NCBI RefSeq assembly: GCF_946222045.1
Contig: NZ_CAMILN010000050.1
Location: 1 to 11,448 of the forward strand
Direction of reading: 5' to 3'
DNA from: an uncultured Peptoniphilus sp.
GTDB taxonomy: Bacteria; Bacillota; Clostridia; Tissierellales; Peptoniphilaceae
Length of the DNA: 11,448 nt
The translations under genes were made by a program, and so were the position numbers. Shown here piece after piece: positions 6,542-11,448 of this stretch (the first letter of the stretch is position 1; every line of letters begins with the position of its first letter). The notes below the pieces were generated by a model, which did no database searches, had not been told where the DNA came from, and saw only the letters and a list, made by a program, of their open reading frames with translations.

Positions 6542-7484
6542 CTTATGTATCTTGGCTCTCATTTTTACAAGTCTAATAAATGTTACCTATGCCTATTCAC
6601 AAGAAATAGCAAAGGCGACGCCCTACTATATCCATCCGGTTACAGGAGTCATAGAAGACCCTGGTAACAATCCAGGAATAGGACAGGGTATGACAGAAAA
6701 TGTACTATGTCCACAAGCCTTAGTAGAAACAACAGATGACGGAAGAATATTTTTGTCAGTTCGCTATAACTTAGCCAACTACATAAAAAATGAAAGTTTC
6801 GCAGTCCAAAATTATGGCGACAATAGTTTCTATTCTGTAACAGCAGAAGTTACAGGAAAGACTGAAGAAACACGAGATTACAGATTTGAGATACCAAGCA
6901 AAAATGTAATAGTAAGGGCAACTTTTTTTGTTGGACCTATGGGAAGAGATGTAATTTTTTACTACACAATATCAGATTTAGTTAAAGGTAACACAGATTT
7001 TGCAAGCCTTCAAAAAAGCTCATCAAACCCTTCTAGCAATCAAGCGCCAACAGAGGAAGCTCCACAGGTAGATGCAAACATTCCTAAATCTAGCACAAAC
7101 TTAAACATGCCTAACCTAAGCAACTTAAAACCACTAGACAATGATGAACAAGTTGGAGAAGTTTTACAAGCTCCTAACCAGGGAGAAATAATTGAACAAA
7201 AACCAGTTAACTCAAAATTTTCTGCTGGAGACTTAGGTTATGACCATGGACTTTTAACAAAGGATTCTCCAATAATTAAAAAATTATATTATTCAGATGA
7301 CCAAGATGAAAAAGAAACAACTAAGACAAAATTAGGCAAAATAACTTTGGCTTTTATTTATGGCTTAATAGGACTTCTCGTAATATTGACAGGAGGATTT
7401 ATCATACTAGCCCTCCTATCATATAACTACAAGAAAAAAATAGAAGATGAATTAGAAGAAAAAAGGAGAAACATCTATGAATAG
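6522..7484 (+). CDS. shp: Shp-like cell-surface haem-binding protein
   Basis: A 320-residue homologue of Streptococcus pyogenes Shp, with SD AGGAGG (6505-6510) inside the preceding gene. A signal peptide ends near Ala24. The haem domain (about 34-155) contains HPVTGVIEDPG (38-48), GIGQGM (52-57) and VGPMGRDVIFYY (137-148). In Shp, haem iron is bound by two methionines (Met66 and Met153 in the streptococcal numbering); Met57 and Met140 here lie in the same motifs. A low-complexity linker (160-235), a distinct segment GYDHGLLTKDSPIIKKLYY (239-257), one membrane helix (about 275-299) and a basic then acidic tail follow. Family knowledge says Shp takes haem from a receptor such as Shr and gives it to the lipoprotein HtsA; the next gene encodes such a lipoprotein and overlaps by eight bases. 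Confidence 0.92.
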   Translation: MKKIINNLCILALIFTSLINVTYAYSQEIAKATPYYIHPVTGVIEDPGNNPGIGQGMTENVLCPQALVETTDDGRIFLSVRYNLANYIKNESFAVQNYGDNSFYSVTAEVTGKTEETRDYRFEIPSKNVIVRATFFVGPMGRDVIFYYTISDLVKGNTDFASLQKSSSNPSSNQAPTEEAPQVDANIPKSSTNLNMPNLSNLKPLDNDEQVGEVLQAPNQGEIIEQKPVNSKFSAGDLGYDHGLLTKDSPIIKKLYYSDDQDEKETTKTKLGKITLAFIYGLIGLLVILTGGFIILALLSYNYKKKIEDELEEKRRNIYE

Positions 7485-8397
7485 AATAAAAAAGATTCTA
7501 GCCATACTTCTAGCAAGTTTATTATTAACGTCTTGCGTAAGTCAAAAATCTGGTAAGAAAGCAAACAATGGCGAACTGAGAATAGCAGCAACATCAATGG
7601 CAACTGTTTATATAATGGAAAAATTAAATGTTGACTTAGTAGCGGTACCTAACTCAGAAATTGATCCAATGCCAGAAAGATATAAGGATGTTCCTAAGGT
7701 AGGCATGGCAATGACACCAGACATTGAAAAATTAAAACAAATAAATCCAGACTATGTATTTTCACCAGTGTCTTTAATCTCAGATCTACTTCCAAAATAC
7801 AAGGCAGCAGACCTTGACTATGGATTTTTGAACCTAAACAACACAGAAGGAATGTATAAGTCAATAGAGGATCTTGGAAAATTACTTAACAGAAAAAAAG
7901 AAGCCAAAGACTTAATTGATGATTACAAAAAATTCATAGACGACTATAAAGAAAAACACAAGGACAAAAAAGCGCCTAGAGTATTAATCTTAATGGGTTT
8001 GCCAGGCTCCTATGTAGTAGCAACAGAAAACTCCTATGCAGGAAGCCTTGTAAAACTAGCAGGGGCAGAAAATGTATATGAAGGAACAGACCAACAATTC
8101 ATAACAATAAACACAGAAGATATGTTGAAGAAAGACCCGGACATGATACTTAGAACAGCCCATGCCCTACCAGATCAAGTAATGGCAATGTTTAAAAAAG
8201 ATTTTGCAGAAAATGACATTTGGAAACATTTTAGGGCAGTTAAGGAAGGCAAGGTTTACGACCTTGACTACAAAAAATTTGGCATGAGTGCCAAGTTTAA
8301 CTACAAGGAAGCCTTAAATGACTTAGACAAACTCTTCTATGGAAAAGATTCAAATGAAGTAGAAAATACAGGTGATAAGACAAATGAAGAAAAATAA
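7477..8397 (+). CDS. htsA: Haem-binding lipoprotein of the HtsA/IsdE family
   Basis: A 306-residue substrate-binding lipoprotein with SD AAGGAG eight bases before ATG. The lipobox LLTSC puts the lipidated Cys at 20. The body is a cluster A-III (periplasmic-binding-protein type, two lobes joined by one helix) fold. Haem ligands expected for HtsA/IsdE are visible: Met79 in VGMAMTPD (75-82) and His229 in RTAHALP (226-232), the latter in a stretch strongly conserved in this family along with NDIWKHF (246-252). It should receive haem from the Shp-like protein and deliver it to the permease encoded next. The protein ends with a short charged tail (290-306) whose coding sequence overlaps the permease start. 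Confidence 0.93.
   Translation: MNRIKKILAILLASLLLTSCVSQKSGKKANNGELRIAATSMATVYIMEKLNVDLVAVPNSEIDPMPERYKDVPKVGMAMTPDIEKLKQINPDYVFSPVSLISDLLPKYKAADLDYGFLNLNNTEGMYKSIEDLGKLLNRKKEAKDLIDDYKKFIDDYKEKHKDKKAPRVLILMGLPGSYVVATENSYAGSLVKLAGAENVYEGTDQQFITINTEDMLKKDPDMILRTAHALPDQVMAMFKKDFAENDIWKHFRAVKEGKVYDLDYKKFGMSAKFNYKEALNDLDKLFYGKDSNEVENTGDKTNEEK
8370..8376 (+). promoter_or_regulatory. Ribosome binding site deciding the permease start
   Basis: AGGTGAT is complementary to the 16S tail and lies seven bases before ATG at 8384. The in-frame GTG at 8372 lies within this site and lacks its own good upstream SD, so ATG 8384 is preferred. Confidence 0.7.
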
Positions 8398-9373
8398 AAT
8401 CATCCTAGTTTACACAATTTCAATCCTGGTCCTAATAGGACTCATCCTCTATTCAGCAAAAACAGGATCCATAGAAATGACCTTTGGCAAATTGTTAAGA
8501 GGCTTGTTCATAGAATATGATCCCGACGTAGCGACAATATATGACCTTAGGTTTCCAAGAATAATAATATCCATACTAGCTGGGGCGGCTCTTGCAACAT
8601 CAGGAGTTCTCCTTCAAGCAGTAATGCAAAACCCCCTAACTGATCCAGGCATAATAGGTATATCATCAGCAGCCAGTCTATCAGCAAGCCTTGTAATGAT
8701 ATTATTCCCTGGCCTATATGCCTTTAGCCCACTTTTTTCAGTAGTGGGAGGACTCCTAGCCTACCTCTTAATATATTCACTAGCCTGGAATGGAGGATCC
8801 AACCCAATAAAATTAATCCTCGTAGGTGTGGCACTCAACATGACCCTAATGGGAGTAAACGAAGGAATAAAATCCATGATGGGGGGCAACCTCACAAACG
8901 TACAATCAATAATAGAAGGAAATGTAGCGCAAAAAACTTGGGCAGATGTAAAAATTATGGCAATTTACGGAATCCTATTTCTAATAATAGCACTCTTCAC
9001 AATAAGGACAGCGAACCTACTTCAACTTGAAGATCAAACAGCACAAGCCTTGGGAGTTAATGTAAATAGAGATAGGTTTATCCTAGCATTAATAGGAATA
9101 ATACTAGCATCAGTATCCACAGCCATAGTTGGCGTAATAGGATTCTTAGGCCTAGTGGTGCCGCACATAGGAAGAATAATTCTTGGCTCAAACCACAAGA
9201 ACCTAATACCCTATTCCATGATACTGGGAGCAATAACCCTCCTCCTATCAGACACCTTGGGAAGAGTGATAGCCTACCCTTACGAAATAAAACCATCAGT
9301 AGTAATGACAGTAGTGGGCGGAATATTCTTTATAGGCCTATTAAAAGTAGGAGGGAAAAATTATGGAAATTAA
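8384..9373 (+). CDS. htsB: Haem ABC transporter permease (FecCD/BtuC type)
   Basis: A 329-residue polytopic permease (333 if the GTG at 8372 were used). It shows FecCD landmarks: LRFPR (55-59), GAALATSGVLLQAVMQNPL (67-85), LVGVALN (146-152), the cytoplasmic coupling region GFLGLVVPHIGR (253-264) and DTLGR (290-294) before the last helices. Eight to ten membrane helices can be drawn. Family members form homodimers that move siderophores, haem or cobalamin from a binding lipoprotein across the membrane. The lipoprotein gene overlaps it by 14 bases, and the ATPase gene begins 11 bases before its stop, so the three surely form one importer. Substrate is inferred as haem from the HtsA/Shp context. 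Confidence 0.93.
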   Translation: MKKNKIILVYTISILVLIGLILYSAKTGSIEMTFGKLLRGLFIEYDPDVATIYDLRFPRIIISILAGAALATSGVLLQAVMQNPLTDPGIIGISSAASLSASLVMILFPGLYAFSPLFSVVGGLLAYLLIYSLAWNGGSNPIKLILVGVALNMTLMGVNEGIKSMMGGNLTNVQSIIEGNVAQKTWADVKIMAIYGILFLIIALFTIRTANLLQLEDQTAQALGVNVNRDRFILALIGIILASVSTAIVGVIGFLGLVVPHIGRIILGSNHKNLIPYSMILGAITLLLSDTLGRVIAYPYEIKPSVVMTVVGGIFFIGLLKVGGKNYGN

Positions 9374-10124
9374 TCACTTATTTTTCGCCTATGACAAAAA
9401 TATGGTTATAAAAGACTTAAATCTAAAAATAGAAAAAAATAAGATTACAACCCTCCTAGGTGCCAATGGATGTGGCAAGTCAACACTTTTAAAACTAATA
9501 ACGAGAGTGGAAAAACCAAAAATGGGATTCATAAGTCTTGATGGCAAAAACATAAAAAATATAGAGAGAAAAGAATTTGCTAAAAAAGTTGCCATAGTTA
9601 GACAAAAAAACCAAATAGCAGGCGACATCAAAGTTGAAGAACTTGTTGCCTATGGAAGAAATCCCTATGTTGGTTTTATGCAAAAGCCAAGCATAGAAGA
9701 CAAAAACAAAATAAATGAAGCTATAGAAGTTTGTGGCTTAGAAGAGATAAGAAAAGAGAGAGTAAACTCCCTATCAGGCGGACAAGTCCAAAGGGCATGG
9801 ATAGCCATGGCAATTGCACAAGATAGCGAGATACTTCTCCTGGACGAACCAACCACCTACTTAGACATCAAATACCAAATAGAAATTTTGAAACTAATAA
9901 GAAATTTGAATAAAAATCTAGGCAAGACAATAATTATGGTTCTTCATGACATCAACCAGTCCCTAGAGTATTCAGACACCATAGTAGGAATGATGAAGGG
10001 AAAAATCGAATTTCAAGGAAAGGCAAGCCAAGTCTTAACAGAAGATAAGATAAGCAAGATCTACGACACAAGACTAAAAATAATAGATATAGAAAATAAA
10101 AAATATGTATTTGCAGAAGACTAA
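9363..10124 (+). CDS. htsC: Haem ABC transporter ATPase (FecE/BtuD type)
   Basis: A 253-residue ATPase with SD AGGAGGG (9349-9355) seven bases before ATG. All motifs are intact: Walker A GANGCGKST (33-41), Q-loop Gln81, signature LSGGQ (137-141), Walker B ILLLDEP (157-163) with catalytic Glu162, and switch His195. Length and the ELVAYGRNPY segment (93-102) are typical of FecE-type iron/haem importers. It should form a dimer under the permease encoded just upstream and power haem entry. Confidence 0.93.
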   Translation: MEINHLFFAYDKNMVIKDLNLKIEKNKITTLLGANGCGKSTLLKLITRVEKPKMGFISLDGKNIKNIERKEFAKKVAIVRQKNQIAGDIKVEELVAYGRNPYVGFMQKPSIEDKNKINEAIEVCGLEEIRKERVNSLSGGQVQRAWIAMAIAQDSEILLLDEPTTYLDIKYQIEILKLIRNLNKNLGKTIIMVLHDINQSLEYSDTIVGMMKGKIEFQGKASQVLTEDKISKIYDTRLKIIDIENKKYVFAED

Positions 10125-10133
10125 GGAGGACAA
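10123..10133 (+). promoter_or_regulatory. Strong ribosome site with short spacing before a GTG start
   Basis: AAGGAGG (10123-10129) overlaps the ATPase stop codon and leaves only four bases before GTG at 10134. No better in-frame ATG lies downstream before the FMN-binding loop, so GTG is the right start, perhaps with modest translation. Confidence 0.65.
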
Positions 10134-10643
10134 GTGAAAGGAATAATAATTTATTCATCAAAGACGGGAAACACCAAGAGAATGTCAGAAAAAATTTATG
10201 AAGTCTTAAAAGATGAACACCAGATGACGATAAAGGACATAAGAGATGCACCTGAAGTAGAAAAATTTGACTTTATACTTTTGGGAGCTTGGATCGATAG
10301 AGGAAGCCTAGAGCCAAAGGCCCTAAAATTCTTAAAGACCATCAAAAATAAAAAGCTTGGATTATTTGCGACCTTGGGAGCAATGCCAGACTCAGAACAT
10401 GGAAGGAAGGTGATAAAAAACTTAGAGAATCTTTTAATAGACAGGGACTCCTTGGGACAATATATATGCCCAGGTCTAGTAGATCCCAAGATGATAGAAA
10501 AATTAAGAGGAATTACAGGACTAGTAGTTCCAAAAAAGATAAAAGAAAAAATGATAGAAACAAGCCTTGCATCAAGAGAAGCAAGCGAAGAAGAACTAGA
10601 AGAAGCAGCAAACTACTTCTTTGAAAATTTAATTAATTTATAA
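10134..10643 (+). CDS. Short flavodoxin, BilS/Flavodoxin_3 type
   Basis: A 169-residue flavodoxin-fold protein. The FMN phosphate loop is SSKTGNTKRM (8-17), the next flavin loop is GAWIDRG (51-57), and a third is FATLGAMPDSEHG (78-90). The loop pattern and PGLVDPKM (113-120) fit the Flavodoxin_3 family, which includes BilS, a helper of the bilirubin reductase BilR; no BilR-like gene is in this window. It starts nine bases after the ATPase stop and closes the haem operon. Flavodoxin-like proteins are known in anaerobic haem breakdown (HmuF of Fusobacterium) and in haem biosynthesis (HemG). Here a role in reducing haem or freed iron after import is inferred. It is soluble, with no signal peptide. 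A general electron carrier remains possible. Confidence 0.85.
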   Translation: MKGIIIYSSKTGNTKRMSEKIYEVLKDEHQMTIKDIRDAPEVEKFDFILLGAWIDRGSLEPKALKFLKTIKNKKLGLFATLGAMPDSEHGRKVIKNLENLLIDRDSLGQYICPGLVDPKMIEKLRGITGLVVPKKIKEKMIETSLASREASEEELEEAANYFFENLINL

Positions 10644-10650
10644 AATTAGT

Positions 10651-10671
10651 GGGTGTTTGGGTGGGATTAGG
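10651..10671 (+). other. G-run cluster in the intergenic leader
   Basis: Three GGG tracts (10651-10653, 10659-10661, 10663-10665) and a GG (10670-10671) lie within 21 bases of otherwise AT-rich sequence between the flavodoxin gene and the secreted-protein gene. It could form a two-tier G-quadruplex. No intrinsic terminator was seen in 10644-10740, so read-through from operon 2 into the next gene is possible. Confidence 0.35.
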
Positions 10672-10686
10672 AAAGTACGTTTATAA

Positions 10687-10696
10687 CCTTATAAGG
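10687..10696. repeat. Perfect palindrome CCTTATAAGG
   Basis: A 10-bp perfect palindrome 45 bases before the next start codon, flanked by ATAAC (10683-10687) and GTTAT (10701-10705), which are also complementary. It may be an operator or part of a small hairpin. It lacks a following T-run, so it is not an intrinsic terminator. Confidence 0.3.
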
Positions 10697-10710
10697 ATTA
10701 GTTATGCAAA

Positions 10711-10742
10711 GATAAATAATATAAAGAAAGGATAAATAATAT
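10711..10742 (+). repeat. 12-bp direct repeat at the ribosome site, Fur-like
   Basis: GATAAATAATAT occurs twice, at 10711-10722 and 10731-10742, exactly 20 bases apart; the second copy runs into the ATG. Each copy with flanks matches the Fur consensus at only 10 of 14 positions, so Fur binding is speculative. The ribosome site AAAGGA (10727-10732) lies between and partly inside the second copy, so a bound protein would block both promoter and translation start. Confidence 0.45.
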
Positions 10743-11349
10743 GAAATATTTAAAGAAAATTAGTTTATTACTATTAGTATTAATGATGTTAGTTCCAACT
10801 TTTACATTTGCTCAAGAAATGAATCTAGAAGCCATAAAGGAGCAAATTAAAGAAACTATAGACTACTCTGATTCAGAACTGTATGGATTTAAATATTCTG
10901 ATAGATCTGTAAGGACAGTTGCTGATTTTGCAATTTATCACAGAAAAGAAGCAAAACTTTCTATGGCTGATGATGCATTTGATAAAGATTTATCAAAAGT
11001 AGAAGATAAGGGCGACAGCTACGAAATAACTTTATATACAAAACCAGTTAGTAAAGAAATACTTGGTAAGGTATATGAAGCAGATTGTACTGGCATTACA
11101 CCTGTAATAGATGGAGAAGAAATTGCAGTAGAAGCCTTTGGTTCTAAAGAAGCTGTTCATAATAAAAATAAAAATGTGCCTGAAGGTTTTAAATTCACTA
11201 TATTAAAGGATGACCTAGAAGAAGAAAAAGTCGGAGAATACAATAAATATTTTAAAATTAAATTTACAACTAATTTAGCTGACTCCGGATTTTTAGGTAA
11301 AATCGGTGCAGCTATGATGAATCCAAATGCAAGATTTTTTGTAAAATAA
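10741..11349 (+). CDS. Small secreted NEAT-like protein, candidate haemophore
   Basis: A 202-residue protein with a signal peptide (cleavage likely after TFA, residue 24) and no lipobox, membrane anchor or sortase motif, so it should be released. I do not recognise a named family with certainty. Residues 60-180 resemble the NEAT domain of the receptor at 5060: the lip motif SMADDA (74-79) matches SMGNKA there, then a DKGDSYEITLY strand (89-99), and near the end a GFKFTILKDDL strand (149-159) and EYNKYFKIKF (166-175). Met75 is the obvious haem-ligand candidate; Tyr167 and Tyr170 are alternatives. It has its own ribosome site and possibly its own promoter, 97 bases after the flavodoxin gene. 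Inferred role: capturing haem outside the cell for the membrane receptors. Any other secreted beta-sandwich role is possible. Confidence 0.6.
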   Translation: MKYLKKISLLLLVLMMLVPTFTFAQEMNLEAIKEQIKETIDYSDSELYGFKYSDRSVRTVADFAIYHRKEAKLSMADDAFDKDLSKVEDKGDSYEITLYTKPVSKEILGKVYEADCTGITPVIDGEEIAVEAFGSKEAVHNKNKNVPEGFKFTILKDDLEEEKVGEYNKYFKIKFTTNLADSGFLGKIGAAMMNPNARFFVK

Positions 11350-11409
11350 ATTATAATAAATAACTAATCTTTAAAAATTTACAATTCAAAAGATGTTTAT
11401 TGTGAATAG

Positions 11410-11446
11410 TAATAGATGTATAGCGAATAGACCTATACATCTATTA
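11410..11446. repeat. Perfect 14-bp inverted repeat with 9-base loop
   Basis: TAATAGATGTATAG (11410-11423) is exactly complementary to 11433-11446 around the loop CGAATAGAC. It lies 60 bases after the secreted-protein stop. No T-run follows in the two remaining bases, so a terminator cannot be confirmed. GAATAG repeats at 11404-11409 and within the loop (11425-11430). It could be a terminator, an mRNA-stabilising hairpin, or a repeat element cut by the window edge. Confidence 0.6.
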
Positions 11447-11448
11447 AC

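Noticed and set aside
8372..8374. GTG as the permease start
   Set aside because: It lies inside the AGGTGAT ribosome site that serves ATG 8384; the extra four residues (MIRQ) add nothing recognisable.
9078..9296. Minus-strand reading frames within the permease, ATPase, flavodoxin and transporter genes
   Set aside because: They mirror well-supported plus-strand genes, lack ribosome sites and have no family features.
11375..11406. ACAAT/ATTGT inverted repeat after the secreted-protein gene
   Set aside because: Arms are only five bases with a long AT-rich loop; not distinguishable from chance.
1..11448. CRISPR array, tRNA, rRNA, transposase or phage genes
   Set aside because: No spaced direct repeats, RNA-gene signatures or mobile-element proteins were seen; all space is explained by the two operons and the secreted-protein gene.

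Overview
AT-rich, entirely plus-strand DNA from what looks like a low-GC Gram-positive anaerobe. The closest fit by feel is a Gram-positive anaerobic coccus of the Anaerococcus/Peptoniphilus/Finegoldia type (Peptoniphilaceae), but this is inferred from protein style and base composition, not from a marker gene. The window is a two-operon haem/iron acquisition island, and both operons are probably under Fur control.

Layout. Positions 1-81 hold the tail of an upstream gene and its intrinsic terminator. Operon 1 (275-4838) encodes a small YbaN/DUF454 membrane protein, two halves of a heterodimeric exporter-fold ABC transporter, and a DtxR-like winged-helix protein that has lost most metal ligands. 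It ends at a strong intrinsic terminator (4879-4910). Operon 2 (5060-10643) encodes a membrane-tethered NEAT-type haem receptor, a clear homologue of streptococcal Shp, an HtsA/IsdE-type haem-binding lipoprotein, a FecCD-type permease, its ATPase, and a short flavodoxin of the BilS/Flavodoxin_3 kind. Genes overlap or abut throughout. A separate gene (10741-11349) encodes a small secreted protein whose sequence resembles the NEAT protein of operon 2. The window ends in a perfect 14-bp hairpin.

How the parts fit. The proposed route is: secreted NEAT-like protein and NEAT receptor capture haem, pass it to Shp, then to the HtsA-like lipoprotein, then through the permease/ATPase into the cytoplasm. 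This copies the streptococcal Shr-Shp-HtsABC relay, but the receptors are held by C-terminal membrane helices rather than sortase motifs. No haem oxygenase is visible. The flavodoxin that closes the operon is therefore the best candidate in this window for oxygen-independent haem processing or iron reduction. The exporter-fold pair of operon 1 could be a second iron/haem importer (compare IrtAB and YbtPQ) or a haem efflux pump. Sequence alone does not decide between them.

Regulation. The same inverted repeat TGATA-N5-TATCA occurs upstream of both operons (183-197 and 5005-5019). It matches the Bacillus Fur box (7-1-7, TGATAATnATTATCA) at 11 and 12 of 14 positions. No gene-free stretch exceeds 300 bases.
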